From Leptodactylus fallax (lineage: Eukaryota; Chordata; Amphibia; Anura; Leptodactylidae), in assembly GCA_947044405.1 (NCBI GenBank), contig CAMRHE010000457.1, forward strand, positions 980,001 through 1,044,000: 64,000 nucleotides of DNA, given 5' to 3'. A program made the translations under genes and the position numbers. Below the pieces are notes generated by a model. It saw only the letters and a list, made by a program, of their open reading frames with translations. It did not search any database and was not told the origin of the DNA. This document shows positions 31,941 to 46,600 of this stretch, piece by piece (the stretch's first letter is position 1; the number at the start of each line of letters is the position of its first letter).

Positions 31941-33745
31941 AATTGGCTGTATAGCTAGAGGTATAACCAATAGGATACTTGGCTGTATAGCTAGAGGTAT
32001 AACCAGTAGGATACTTGGCTGTATAGCTAGAGGTATAACCAATAGGATACTTGGCTGTATAGCTAGAGGTATAACCAGTAGGATACTTGGCTGTATAGCT
32101 AGAGGTATAACCAGTAGGATACTTGGCTGTATAGCTAGAGGTATAACCAGTAGGATACTTGGCTGTATAGCTAGAGGTATAACCAGTAGGATGCTGGGCT
32201 GTATAGCTAGAGGTATAACCAGTAGGATGCTCAGCTGTATAGCTAGAGGTATAACCAGTAGGATACTTGGCTGTATAGCTAGAGGTATAACCAGTAGGAT
32301 ACTGGACTGTATAGCTAGAGGTATAACTAGTAGGATGCTTAGCTGTATAGCTAGAGGTATAACCAGTAGGATGCTGGGCTGTATAGCTAGAGGTATAACC
32401 AGTAGGATACTGGACTGTATAGCTAGACGTATGACCAGTAGGATACTCAGCTGTATAGCTAGAGGTATAACCAGTAGGATACTTGGCTGTATAGCTAGAG
32501 GTATAACCAGTAGGATACTCGGCTGTATAGCTAGAGGTATAACCAGTAGGATGCTTAGCTGTATAGCTAGAGGTATAACCAGTAGGAGGCTGGGCTGTAT
32601 AGCTAGAGGTATAACCAGTAGGATGCTGGGCTGTATAGCTAGAGGTATAACCAGTAGGACACTGGACTGCATAGCTAGAGGTATAACCAGTAGGATTCTC
32701 AGCTGTATAGCTAGAGGTATAACCAGTAGGTTACTTGGCTGTATAGCTAGAGGTATAACCAGTAGGATACTGGACTGTATAGCTAGAGGTATAACCAGTA
32801 GGATGCTTAGCTGTATAGCTAGAGGTATAACCAGTAGGATGCTGGGCTGTATAGCTAAAGGTATAACCAGTAGGATACTGGACTGTATAGCTAGAGGTAT
32901 AACCAGTAGGATGCTTAGCTGTATAGCTAGAGGTATAACCAGTAGGATGCTGGGCTGTATAGCTAGAGGTATAACCAGTAGGATACTGGACTGTATAGCT
33001 AGACGTATGACCAGTAGGATACTCAGCTGTATAGCTAGAGGAATAACCAGTAGGATACTTGGCTGTATAGCTAGAGGTATAACCAGTAGGATACTCGGCT
33101 GTATAGCTAGAGGTATAACCAGTAGGATGCTGGACTGTATAGCTAGTGGTATAACCAGTAGGATGCTCAGCTGTATAGCTAGAGGTATAACCAGTAGGAT
33201 GCTGGGCTGTATCGATAGAGGTATAACCAGTAGGATGCTTAGCTGTATAGCTAGAGGTATAACCAGTAGGATACTCAGCTGTATAGATAGAGGTATAACC
33301 AGTATGATGATTGGCTGTATAGCTAGAGGTATAACCAGTAGGATGCTTAGCTGTATAGCTAGAGGTATAACCAGTAGGATGCTCAGCTGTATAGCTAGAG
33401 ATATAATCAGTAGGATGCTTAGCTGTATAGCTAGAGGTATAACCAGTAGCATTCTTAGCTGTATAGCTAGAGGTATAACCAGTAGGATGCTTAGCTGTAT
33501 AACTAGGGTTATAACCATTAAGATGATAGGCTAGGCATTATAGCTAGAGGTATAACCATTATAATAATAGGCTGTATAACTAGACATATAACCAGTAGGA
33601 TCTGTGACTATATATTTAGAGGTATAACCAGTAGGATGCTTGGCTGCATAGCTAGAGATTTTACCAGTAGGATGCTGGACTTTATAGCTAGAGGTGGAAT
33701 CAGTAGGATTCTTGGCTGTATAACTAGAGGTATAACCAGTAGAAA
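31941..33745. repeat. 36-bp minisatellite, ~50 copies (intron 4)
   Basis: Unit GGCTGTATAGCTAGAGGTAT followed by AACCAGTAGGATACTT; the last bases vary (ACTT, GCTC, ACTC, GCTG). Because 36 is a multiple of three and the unit has no stop in at least one frame on each strand, both strands carry long open frames of 12-residue repeats (447 codons on +, 542 on -). These are not genes. The right end (33520-33745) is degenerate. Confidence 0.96.
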
Positions 33746-34995
33746 GAAGGAGATTGTGCTCCTACTGTAGAAGACCACATCTGGTATACTATGTTCACTT
33801 CTGGAAACCCCTCTTGCAAAAGGGCATAGAAAAAGTGGAATAAGGAAAAGACGAAATTGGTAGAGGGACTGGAGGCATAGAACATATCAGAAGAGACTTC
33901 AAGAACTTAATTTGTAAAGCCTTGAGGAAAGAAGAGACAGGATGGAAATCTTTAGATACAGGTATGTAAAGGATTAAAAATAGGTTCAGGAGAAAATTGG
34001 TTTTAAAGAAGTTATTCATCACATCCACCAACTTCAGCGATTTGCATCCTTCAATAGGCTCCGCTCCACTGATTACGGCACAGTAGGAATTTTTTCTCTG
34101 GCCCACACCATTCCTGGGCAATCAGTGTAGTTAGTTTTGGGAATGGACATGATATAATAGGCTCTCTACTGTCAGATAGGCAGCCCTGGGCTAGAGTAGA
34201 CTCCCTGGAACCACCCACTTGACAGTAAGGAGTGTTATTAGAATATTTGTTGCTGAAAGTAACAGCACCAATTTCACAGGAATAGTCAGATCAGTGGAGT
34301 TGAAGCTATTGAAGGATGCAAAGAAATGGAGTTGGTGGAGGAGGTGAAAGGTCCTTGTTCTATACACAAGAACAAGGTGGAACCATCTGAAATTAGTTGA
34401 GAGGAAGATCAGAAGCAATGCCAGTAAAATATTTCACTAAAAGAGTAAGAAATCTCCAGTAAGTGAATGTAAACCTGCTTCAAATATACAAATATATATC
34501 CTAAGATCAAAAGGAAATCATATAGGGAAGACTAGATGGACCCCAATCTTCTATGTTTCTATGCTCCATGTTTGTTCCATGTCCATAGGAGAATTTAATG
34601 GATTTTTTAAAATATGCCATAATTTGGATTCGAAAATTCTTTACATGTACAGCAAACTTTAAATTTAAAGTTTACTGTGTTCATGTATTTAATGCGTTAA
34701 GTGTCAAGTTATTTGGGATTTCTAAGTTTTTATTCTACGAGGCCAAACAATTTTCTTTCTTGTTGTCTCAATGAAAAGTGATCTATCACCAGGGCTCAGA
34801 CTTCTAGAGAACAAAAAATTTGCCAAAAGTTTATAACTCAGTAAGGAAAATTTACTAATCCTGTCTAATATTTAGAACCAACTTAGACTAGGCAGTGTTA
34901 AAGGGGACCTCCACTTACAAACCACTTTTCATAAATGAATAGTACAGGTGAATATAAGAAACACTTTGTAATATATTGTAGTAGAGTATCCTATC
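33746..34995. other. Gene-free interval with dispersed repeat
   Basis: About 33765-34570 resembles a dispersed repeat that I associate with amphibian genomes (GCCTTGAGGAAAGAAGAGAC.. to ..GGAAGACTAGATGGACCCC, TTCTATGTTTCTATG). Its class is not resolved. 34905-34982 is a separate short dispersed repeat (CTCCACTTACAAACCACTTT..ATAAGAAACACTTTGTAATA) shared with 4118-4205 and 36128-36190. Confidence 0.45.
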
Positions 34996-35815
34996 TAGAG
35001 ATGAGCAAATTTTTCAAAAATTTGATTTGATAGCTTTACCGAATTTTCCGACATGATTAGATTCAAATTAATTTGCGGCGAATCACGTTGAAAAACACCT
35101 ATTTCCTGGCTGCAGAGAGCCTGTATAGCGGTGTAGAACACTGTGCCTTGCGGTAAAACGCATAGGGAGTCTACTGTGGTACTGAAAAAATACTGTGAGT
35201 CAGTTTGACACACACAAGACAGGCTTCGCACTTAGAACCGCTGCACACTTCACTTATTTGGCCAGTTACACAGGTGTGATCTATTGCAAACCTGCAATGA
35301 GCAGCAGGATAATGGCAGTCAATACAGCAAGTTGTAGTAGGATTGTTCCTATTACCCAGACTGCAAACACCCCTCATTATCCCTGTTCTGCTTTAATACT
35401 CTGTATAAATTCCTCCCTATCCTTTCCCTACACTTCTAATGCTCTTTCCCTGAACTTCGATTGAGCAAAATATCAGTTTTCAAGTCTTTTCTACCACTTT
35501 CCCTAGGGCCTGCTGATGTCTCTCCCTGCACTAAGTACACTGGAAAATGCCTGAATCCAAGATGGCGGAGGGTATTTATAGGGTTGTGACATCACAGGGC
35601 CGGCTGGCTGCTGACTGGCTGCACGCATGGCATTGTGTGTGATCCCGCATTCCCAGAGTTCCTTGCTCCATGTCCTAACATGTGCAGCATCCATTTTAGG
35701 AAAAAATGCGATTCGTTACCACGAAGCGTGAGGAAATCCGGATTCAATGCAAATCGAATATTTCCTGAAAATTGGATCGAATTCCACTTTGTCAGCTTTG
35801 ATTCGCTCATCTCTA
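34996..35815. mobile_element. MITE, 'TAGAGATGAGCRAA' family, long form
   Basis: Begins TAGAGATGAGCAAATTTTTC and ends TTGATTCGCTCATCTCTA. At 820 bp it is twice as long as copies 1 and 2. It keeps the subterminal GAATATTTCCTGAAAATTGG / GAATTCCACTTTG segment, but the centre is different. Possibly a distinct subfamily. Confidence 0.8.
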
Positions 35816-36339
35816 ATCCTATCCTGTATCCTTCTCCATGTATTAGGTTGCTCTCCTCCTCCTTATCTTCACTCAGGCTGTATTTACTCAAGACTTCGTA
35901 TTTACCTCGGGAGCCACTATTTGATTTAAATTATTCTGTGCAGTATAGACTCTTATCTTGAAGCATAGCAGCGATACAAGAGCTAGCTGACCCAGGAACA
36001 GCAGAATGTAACAGCTGAAGTTAGTTGTACGCCTTTTCCAGCAGCCTCCTCCTCCCCCTCCCTTTTCCATAGACTAATATGTAAAAAATGACTTTTGATA
36101 AATTGAGAAGGAAACCTGTTTCTTAAAGCGTACCTCCAGTTATAAACAACTTTCCATACATAAATAGTGTATGTTAATATATTAAACTTTGTAATATAGC
36201 TTATAAAAGTAATCTGTTTTCTTCTCCACTTTTCAGGTTAGTTTTTACATATTCCACCCCTCCCATCTCCATAGAGCTCTATGTATGTGATTTATAAGGA
36301 GCAGAACAGCTTAATATGTAGAGAAGGAAACAGATCACC
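35816..36339. other. Gene-free interval
   Basis: Contains another copy of the short dispersed repeat (about 36128-36190) and a CT-rich stretch (36040-36066). No exon recognised. Confidence 0.5.
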
Positions 36340-37081
36340 TTAACCCTTTCCCGCCGGAGGAATTTTTCAATTTTCATTTTTGACTCCCTGCCTTCCAAAC
36401 CCCATAACCTTTTTATTTTTCTGCTCTCATACGAGGTCTTAATGTTTGCGGGACAAATTTTTCTTCATGATGCTGCCATTTATTATTCTGTACAATGTAC
36501 TGGGAAGCTGGAAAAAAAATTCAGAATAGGGTGGATTTGAAGAAAAAGTACATTTGTGAGGCTTTCTTACGGGCTTCGTTTTAACAGGCATTCACTTTGC
36601 AGCCAAAATGACATGTCATCTGTATTCTATGTTTCAGTATGATTCTGGGGATACCAAATTTATATGGTTTTATTTAGATTTTAACCCCTTAACAAAAATC
36701 CAAAACTGTGCAAAAAAAATGTTTTTTTATAAAAGTCGCCATATTCTGATACCCGTAACTTTTTTATATTTCCGTGTACGGGAATGCATAGGGTGCCTTG
36801 TTTGTAGGATCAGGTGTACTTTTTAGTTATACCATTTTGGAGAATTGCTATCGCTTTGATCACTTTTTATTCAAATTTTGAGATGAAACAATGAAAAAAT
36901 GTCGATTTGGCACTTTTGATTTTTTTTTCCAGCTACGGCGTTTACCGTACAGGAAAAATATTTTTATAGATTTGTAGACTGGGCATTTTCAGACACAGGG
37001 ATACCTAATGTGTGTGTGTTTCACAGTATTTAAGTACTTTTATATATGTTCTATGGAAAGGTGGGGTGATTTTAATTTTAA

Positions 37082-37141
<60 letters not shown>

Positions 37142-37485
37142 TTATTTTTTTTTTTTTTTTTTTGCTTTTTTTAAATTTTTTTTTTTTTTTTTTTTTTGCA
37201 TTTATTAGACTCCCTAGGGGTCTTGAACCCCAGGGGTCTGATCACTAATGCAATGCATTACAATGCTAATGCAATGCAAAAAAACTGTGCTTCTCTTAGA
37301 AACTAATAAGAGACAGGCCTGGCTGTCATAGTAATGGGATGCCGGCCCCAGAGCTTTCTCCGGGTGCCGGCGATCCCCAGTAAAATGGCCACTGCTGGTA
37401 AAATGGTGCCTCGGTCAGCTTTGGCGCCATATTTAAACACCAGACATCCGTCGTACTATTACGGCGGATGTCGGGAAGGGGTTAA
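36340..37485. mobile_element. TTAA-ended non-autonomous DNA transposon
   Basis: Bounded by TTAA (36340-36343, 37482-37485), with ends CCCTTTCCCG and CGGGAAGGGG in inverted orientation. The interior is AT-rich with homopolymer runs, a TA dinucleotide tract (about 37084-37136) and T tracts (37140-37197). No transposase. A reversed fragment of the same family is at about 16195-16240. Confidence 0.75.
37084..37198. repeat. TA microsatellite followed by T-rich tracts
   Basis: About 25 TA dinucleotides, then two long T runs separated by TTTGCTTTTTTTAAA. Base-level accuracy here is doubtful, because similar T-only stretches elsewhere in the window look like consensus error. Confidence 0.85.
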
Positions 37486-37674
37486 TAAAAGTTTCTTATA
37501 TTCACCTGTAGTATTCATTGTGTTATATATGGAGGTGTACCTTGTAAAATTTTAAAGATTTATCACAGTAACTCATGTTCAATAATAAATCTGGTGTAGA
37601 TTTATACCATCTATTTGGTGATTTTGTTTACACCAAAAAAAGTATCAAAATTTTGATGCATTTTTGGTTGCATC

Positions 37675-40600
37675 TAAAAGGGAGTCTGTCACCAGAACAT
37701 GGCATGTTAACCCAGCCCACAGATAGATAGGTTAGTGTCACCAGAACATGGCATGTTAACCCAGCCCACAGATAGATAGGTTAGTGTCACCAGAACATGG
37801 CATGTTAACCCAGCCCACAGATAGATAGGTTAGTGTCACCAGAACCAGCATATCACCCCAGCCCCGCGGATAGGTTAGTGTCACCAGAACCAGCATATCA
37901 CCCCAGTCCTGCAGATAGATAGGTTAGTGTCACCAGAACAAGCATATCACCCCAGCCCTGCAGATAGATAGGTTAGTGTCACCAGAACCAGTATATCACC
38001 CCAGCCCTGCAGATAGATAGGTTAGTGTCACCAGAATATGGCATGTCAACCCAGTCCGTAGATAGATAGGTTAGTGTCACCAGAACCAGCATAACACCCC
38101 AGCCCTGCAGATAGATAGGTTAGTGTCACCGGAACCAGCATATCACCCCAGCCCTGCAGATAGATAGGTTAGTGTCACCAGAGACGAGAATATCACCCCA
38201 GCCCACAGATAAATAGGTTAGTGTCACCAGAACCTGCATATCACCCCAGCCCTGCAGAAAGATAGGTTAGTATCACCAGAACCATTATATCACCCCAGCA
38301 CTGCAGATAGATAGATTAGTGTCACCAGAACCAGCATATCACCCCAGCCCTGCAGATAGATAGGTTAGTGTCACTAGAACCATCATATCACCCCAGCCCT
38401 GCAGATAGATAGGTTAGTGTCACCAGAATATGGCATGTCAACCCAGCCCGCAGATAGATAGGTTAGTGTCACCAGAACCAGCATATCACCCCCTGCAGAT
38501 AGATAGGTTAGTGTCACCGGAACCAGTATATCACCCCAGCAATGCAGATAGATAGGTTAGTGTCACCAGAACATGGCATGTCAACCCAGCACTGCAGATA
38601 GATAGGTTACTGTCAAAAGAACCAGCATATCATCCCAGCCCTGCAGATAGATAGGTTAGCGTCACCAGAACCAGCATATCATCCCAGCCCTGCAGATAGA
38701 TAGGTTAGTGTCACCAGAACCAGCATATCATCTCAGCCCTGCAGATAGATAGGTTAATGTCACCAGAGCCGAGAATATCACCCCAGCCCACAGTTAGATA
38801 GGTTAGTGTCACCAGAACCTGCATATCACCCCAGCCCTGCAGATAGATAGGTTAGTGTCACCAGAACCAGCATATCACCCCAGCAATGCAGATAGATAGG
38901 TTAGTGTCACCAGAACATGGCATGTCAACCCAGCACTGCAGATAGATAGGTTAGTGTCAAAAGAACCAGCATATCATCCCAGCCCTGCAGATAGATAGGT
39001 TAGCGTCACCAGAACCAGCATATCATCCCAGCCCTGCAGATAGATAGGTTAGTGTCACCAGAACCAGCATATCATCTCAGCCCTGCAGATAGATAGGTTA
39101 GTGTCACCAGAATACAGCATATCACTACAGCCCTGCAGATAGATAGGTTAGTGTCGCCAGAACCAGCATATCACCCCAGCCCTGCAGATAGATAGGTTAG
39201 TGTCACCAGAACCAGCATATCACCCCCTGCAGATAGATAGGTTAGTGTCACCAGAACCAGCATATAACCCCAAACCTGCAGATACATAGGTTAGTGTCAC
39301 CAGAACCAGCATATCACCCCAGCCCTGCAGATACATAGATTAGTGTCACCAGAACCAGCATATCACCCCAGCCCTGCAGAATGATAGGTTAGTGACACCA
39401 GAACATGGAATGTAAACCCAGCCCTGCAGATAGATAAGTTAGTGTCACCAGAACCAGCATATCACCCCCTGCAGATAGCTAGGTTAGTGTCACCAGAACC
39501 AGCATATCACCCCAGCCCTGCAGATAGAAAGGTTAGTGTCACCAGAACCAGCACATCACCCCAGCCCTGCAGATAGATAGGTTAGTGTCACCAGAACATG
39601 GCATGTCAACCCAGCCCTGCAGACAGATAGGTTAGTTTCACCAGAACATGGCATGTCAACCCAGCCCGCAGATAGATAGGTTAGTGTCACCAAAACCAGC
39701 ATATCAACCCAGCACTGCAGATAGATAGGTTAGTGTCACCAGAACCAGCATATCACCCGAGCCCTGCAGATAGATAGGTTAGTGTCACCAGAGACGAGAA
39801 TATCACCCCAGCCCACAGATAAATAGGTTAGTGTCACCAGAACCTGCATATCACCCCAGCCCTGCAGAAAGATAGGTTAGTGTCACCAGAACCATTATAT
39901 CACCCCAGCACTGCAGATAGATAGATTAGTGTCACCAGAACCAGCATATCACCCCAGCCCTGCAGATAGATAGGTTAGTGTCACTAGAACCATCATATCA
40001 CCCCAGCCCTGCAGATAGATAGGTTAGTGTCACCAGAATATGGCATGTCAACCCAGCCCGCAGATAGATAGGTTAGTGTCACCAGAACCAGCATATCACC
40101 CCCTGCAGATAGATAGGTTAGTGTCACCGGAACCAGTATATCACCCCAGCCCTGCAGATAGATAGGTTAATGTCACCAGAGCCGAGAATATCACCCCAGC
40201 CCACAGTTAGATAGGTTAGTGTCACCAGAACCTGCATATCACCCCAGCCCTGCAGATAGATAGGTTAGTGTCACCAGAACATGGCATGTCAACCCAGCAC
40301 TGCAGATAGATAGGTTAGCGTCACCAGAACCAGCATATCATCCCAGCCCTGCAGATAGATAGGTTAGTGTCAACAGAACACAGCATATCACTACAGCCCT
40401 GCAGATAGATAGGTTAGTGTCACCAGAACCAGTATATCACCCCAGCCTGCAGATAGATAGGTTAGTGTCGCCAGAACCAGCATATCACCCCAGCAATGCA
40501 GATAGATAGGTTAGTGTCACCAGAACATGGCATGTCAACCCAGCACTGCAGATAGATAGGTTAGTGTCAACAGAACCAGCATATCATCCCAGCCCTGCAG

Positions 40601-43600
40601 ATAGATAGGTTAGCGTCACCAGAACCAGCATATCATCCCAGCCCTGCAGATAGATAGGTTAGTGTCACCAGAACCAGCATATCATCTCAGCCCTGCAGAT
40701 AGATAGGTTAGTGTCACCAGAACACAGCATATCACTACAGCCCTGCAGATAGATAGGTTAGTGTCGCCAGAACCAGCATATCACCCCAGCCCTGCAGATA
40801 GATAGGTTAGTGTCACCAGAACCAGCATATCACCCCCTGCAGATAGATAGGTTATTGTCACCAGAACCAGCATATAACCCCAAACCTGCAGATACATAGG
40901 TTAGTGTCACCAGAACCAGCATATCACCCCAGCCCTGCAGATACATAGATTAGTGTCACCAGAACCAGCATATCACCCCAGCCCTGCAGAATGATAGGTT
41001 AGTGACACCAGAACATGGAATGTAAACCCAGCCCTGCAGATAGATAAGTTAGTGTCACCAGAACCAGCATATCACCCCCTGCAGATAGCTAGGTTAGTGT
41101 CACCAGAACCAGCATATCACCCCAGCCCTGCAGATAGAAAGGTTAGTGTCACCAGAACCAGCACATCACCCCAGCCCTGCAGATAGATAGGTTAGTGTCA
41201 CCAGAACATGGCATGTCAACCCAGCCCTGCAGACAGATAGGTTAGTGTCACCAGAACATGGCATGTCAACCCAGCCCGCAGATAGATAGGTTAGTGTCAC
41301 CAAAACCAGCATATCAACCCAGCACTGCAGATAGATAGGTTAGTGTCACCAGAACCAGCATATCAACCTAGCCCTGCAGATAGATAGGTTAGTGTCATCA
41401 GAGCCAAGCATATCACCCCAGTCCTGCAGATAGATAGGTTAGTATCACCAGAACCAGCATATCACCCCAGCCCTGCAGATAGATAGGAAAGGGTCACCAG
41501 AACATGACATGTCAACCCATCCTGCAGATAGATAGGTTAGTGTCAACAGAACCAGCATATCATCCCAGCCCTGCAGATAGATAGATTAGCGTCACCAGAA
41601 CCAGCATATCATCCCAGCCCTGCAGATAGATAGGTTAGTGTCACCAGAACCAGCATATCATCCCAGCCCTGCAGATAGATAGGTTAGTGTCACCAGAACC
41701 AGCATATCATCTCAGCCCTGCAGATAGATAGGTTAGTGTCACCAGAACACAGCATATCTCTACAGCTCTGCAGATAGATAGGTTAGTGTCGCCAGAACCA
41801 GCATATCACCCCAGCCCTGCAGATAGATAGGTTAGTGTCACCAGAACCAGCATATCACCCCAGCCCTGCAGATAGATAGGTTAGTATCACCAGAACCAGC
41901 ATATCACCCCAGCCCTGCAGATAGATAGGAAAGGGTCACCAGAACATGACATGTCAACCCATCCTGCAGATAGATAGGTTAGTGTCAACAGAACCAGCAT
42001 ATCATCCCAGCCCTGCAGATAGATAGATTAGCGTCACCAGAACCAGCATATCATCCCAGCCCTGCAGATAGATAGGATAGTGTCACCAGAACCAGCATAT
42101 CATCCCAGCCCTGCAGATAGATAGGTTAGTGTCACCAGAACCAGCATATCATCTCAGCCCTGCAGATAGATAGGTTAGTGTCACCAGAACACAGCATATC
42201 TCTACAGCTCTGCAGATAGATAGGTTAGTGTCGCCAGAACCAGCATATCACCCCAGCCCTGCAGATAGATAGGTTAGTGTCACCAGAACCAGCATATCAC
42301 CCCAGCCCTGCAGATAGAAAGGTTAGTGTCACCAGAACCAGCATATCACCACAGCCCTGCAGATAGATAGGTTAGTGTCACCAGAACCAGCATATCACCC
42401 CAGCCCTGCAGATAGATAGGTTAGTGTCACCAGAACCAGCATATCCCCAGCCCTGCAGATAGATAGGTTAGTGTCACCAGTACCAGCATATCACCCCAGC
42501 CCTGCAGATAGATAGGTTAGTGTCACCAGAACCAGCATATCACCCCAGCCCTGCAGATAGGTTAGTGTCACCAGAACCAGCATATCACCCCAGCCCTGCA
42601 GATAGATAGGTTAGTGACACCAGAACCAGCATATCACCCCCTGCAGTTAGCTAGGTTAGTGTCACCAGAACCAGCATATCACCCCAGCAATGCAGATAGA
42701 TAGGTTAGTGTCACCAGAACCAGCATATCACCCCCTGCAGATAGATAGGTTAGTGTCACCGGAACCAGTATATCACCCCAGCAATGCAGATAGATAGGTT
42801 AGTGTCACCAGAACATGGCATGTCAACCCAGCACTGCAGATAGATAGGTTAGTGTCAAAAGAACCAGCATATCATCCCAGCCCTGCAGATAGATAGGTTA
42901 GCGTCACCAGAACCAGCATATCATCCCAGCCCTGCAGATAGATAGGTTAGTGTCACCAGAACCAGCATATCATCTCAGCCCTGCAGATAGATAGGTTAAT
43001 GTCACCAGAGCCGAGAATATCACCCCAGCCCACAGTTAGATAGGTTAGTGTCACCAGAACCTGCATATCACCCCAGCCCTGCAGATAGATAGGTTAGTGT
43101 CACCAGAACCAGCATATCACCCCAGCAATGCAGATAGATAGGTTAGTGTCACCAGAACATGGCATGTCAACCCAGCACTGCAGATAGATAGGTTAGTGTC
43201 AAAAGAACCAGCATATCATCCCAGCCCTGCAGATAGATAGGTTAGCGTCACCAGAACCAGCATATCATCCCAGCCCTGCAGATAGATAGGTTAGTGTCAC
43301 CAGAACCAGCATATCATCTCAGCCCTGCAGATAGATAGGTTAGTGTCACCAGAATACAGCATATCACTACAGCCCTGCAGATAGATAGGTTAGTGTCGCC
43401 AGAACCAGCATATCACCCCAGCCCTGCAGATAGATAGGTTAGTGTCACCAGAACCAGCATATCACCCCCTGCAGATAGATAGGTTAGTGTCACCAGAACC
43501 AGCATATAACCCCAAACCTGCAGATACATAGGTTAGTGTCACCAGAACCAGCATATCACCCCAGCCCTGCAGATACATAGATTAGTGTCACCAGAACCAG

Positions 43601-46600
43601 CATATCACCCCAGCCCTGCAGAATGATAGGTTAGTGACACCAGAACATGGAATGTAAACCCAGCCCTGCAGATAGATAAGTTAGTGTCACCAGAACCAGC
43701 ATATCACCCCCTGCAGATAGCTAGGTTAGTGTCACCAGAACCAGCATATCACCCCAGCCCTGCAGATAGAAAGGTTAGTGTCACCAGAACCAGCACATCA
43801 CCCCAGCCCTGCAGATAGATAGGTTAGTGTCACCAGAACATGGCATGTCAACCCAGCCCTGCAGACAGATAGGTTAGTTTCACCAGAACATGGCATGTCA
43901 ACCCAGCCCGCAGATAGATAGGTTAGTGTCACCAAAACCAGCATATCAACCCAGCACTGCAGATAGATAGGTTAGTGTCACCAGAACCAGCATATCACCC
44001 GAGCCCTGCAGATAGATAGGTTAGTGTCACCAGAGACGAGAATATCACCCCAGCCCACAGATAAATAGGTTAGTGTCACCAGAACCTGCATATCACCCCA
44101 GCCCTGCAGAAAGATAGGTTAGTGTCACCAGAACCATTATATCACCCCAGCACTGCAGATAGATAGATTAGTGTCACCAGAACCAGCATATCACCCCAGC
44201 CCTGCAGATAGATAGGTTAGTGTCACTAGAACCATCATATCACCCCAGCCCTGCAGATAGATAGGTTAGTGTCACCAGAATATGGCATGTCAACCCAGCC
44301 CGCAGATAGATAGGTTAGTGTCACCAGAACCAGCATATCACCCCCTGCAGATAGATAGGTTAGTGTCACCGGAACCAGTATATCACCCCAGCCCTGCAGA
44401 TAGATAGGTTAATGTCACCAGAGCCGAGAATATCACCCCAGCCCACAGTTAGATAGGTTAGTGTCACCAGAACCTGCATATCACCCCAGCCCTGCAGATA
44501 GATAGGTTAGTGTCACCAGAACATGGCATGTCAACCCAGCACTGCAGATAGATAGGTTAGCGTCACCAGAACCAGCATATCATCCCAGCCCTACAGATAG
44601 ATAGGTTAGTGTCAACAGAACACAGCATATCACTACAGCCCTGCAGATAGATAGGTTAGTGTCACCAGAACCAGTATATCACCCCAGCCTGCAGATAGAT
44701 AGGTTAGTGTCGCCAGAACCAGCATATCACCCCAGCAATGCAGATAGATAGGTTAGTGTCACCAGAACATGGCATGTCAACCCAGCACTGCAGATAGATA
44801 GGTTAGTGTCAACAGAACCAGCATATCATCCCAGCCCTGCAGATAGATAGGTTAGCGTCACCAGAACCAGCATATCATCCCAGCCCTGCAGATAGATAGG
44901 TTAGTGTCACCAGAACCAGCATATCATCTCAGCCCTGCAGATAGATAGGTTAGTGTCACCAGAACACAGCATATCACTACAGCCCTGCAGATAGATAGGT
45001 TAGTGTCGCCAGAACCAGCATATCACCCCAGCCCTGCAGATAGATAGGTTAGTGTCACCAGAACCAGCATATCACCCCCTGCAGATAGATAGGTTATTGT
45101 CACCAGAACCAGCATATAACCCCAAACCTGCAGATACATAGGTTAGTGTCACCAGAACCAGCATATCACCCCAGCCCTGCAGATACATAGATTAGTGTCA
45201 CCAGAACCAGCATATCACCCCAGCCCTGCAGAATGATAGGTTAGTGACACCAGAACATGGAATGTAAACCCAGCCCTGCAGATAGATAAGTTAGTGTCAC
45301 CAGAACCAGCATATCACCCCCTGCAGATAGCTAGGTTAGTGTCACCAGAACCAGCATATCACCCCAGCCCTGCAGATAGAAAGGTTAGTGTCACCAGAAC
45401 CAGCACATCACCCCAGCCCTGCAGATAGATAGGTTAGTGTCACCAGAACATGGCATGTCAACCCAGCCCTGCAGACAGATAGGTTAGTGTCACCAGAACA
45501 TGGCATGTCAACCCAGCCCGCAGATAGATAGGTTAGTGTCACCAAAACCAGCATATCAACCCAGCACTGCAGATAGATAGGTTAGTGTCACCAGAACCAG
45601 CATATCAACCTAGCCCTGCAGATAGATAGGTTAGTGTCATCAGAGCCAAGCATATCACCCCAGTCCTGCAGATAGATAGGTTAGTATCACCAGAACCAGC
45701 ATATCACCCCAGCCCTGCAGATAGATAGGAAAGGGTCACCAGAACATGACATGTCAACCCATCCTGCAGATAGATAGGTTAGTGTCAACAGAACCAGCAT
45801 ATCATCCCAGCCCTGCAGATAGATAGATTAGCGTCACCAGAACCAGCATATCATCCCAGCCCTGCAGATAGATAGGTTAGTGTCACCAGAACCAGCATAT
45901 CATCCCAGCCCTGCAGATAGATAGGTTAGTGTCACCAGAACCAGCATATCATCTCAGCCCTGCAGATAGATAGGTTAGTGTCACCAGAACACAGCATATC
46001 TCTACAGCTCTGCAGATAGATAGGTTAGTGTCGCCAGAACCAGCATATCACCCCAGCCCTGCAGATAGATAGGTTAGTGTCACCAGAACCAGCATATCAC
46101 CCCAGCCCTGCAGATAGATAGGTTAGTATCACCAGAACCAGCATATCACCCCAGCCCTGCAGATAGATAGGAAAGGGTCACCAGAACATGACATGTCAAC
46201 CCATCCTGCAGATAGATAGGTTAGTGTCAACAGAACCAGCATATCATCCCAGCCCTGCAGATAGATAGATTAGCGTCACCAGAACCAGCATATCATCCCA
46301 GCCCTGCAGATAGATAGGATAGTGTCACCAGAACCAGCATATCATCCCAGCCCTGCAGATAGATAGGTTAGTGTCACCAGAACCAGCATATCATCTCAGC
46401 CCTGCAGATAGATAGGTTAGTGTCACCAGAACACAGCATATCTCTACAGCTCTGCAGATAGATAGGTTAGTGTCGCCAGAACCAGCATATCACCCCAGCC
46501 CTGCAGATAGATAGGTTAGTGTCACCAGAACCAGCATATCACCACAGCCCTGCAGATAGATAGGTTAGTGTCACCAGAACCAGCATATCACCCCAGCCCT

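Noticed and set aside
31890..33534. 447-codon (+) and 542-codon (-) open frames
   Set aside because: They are the 36-bp minisatellite read in stop-free phases; no start context, domain or codon pattern beyond the repeat.
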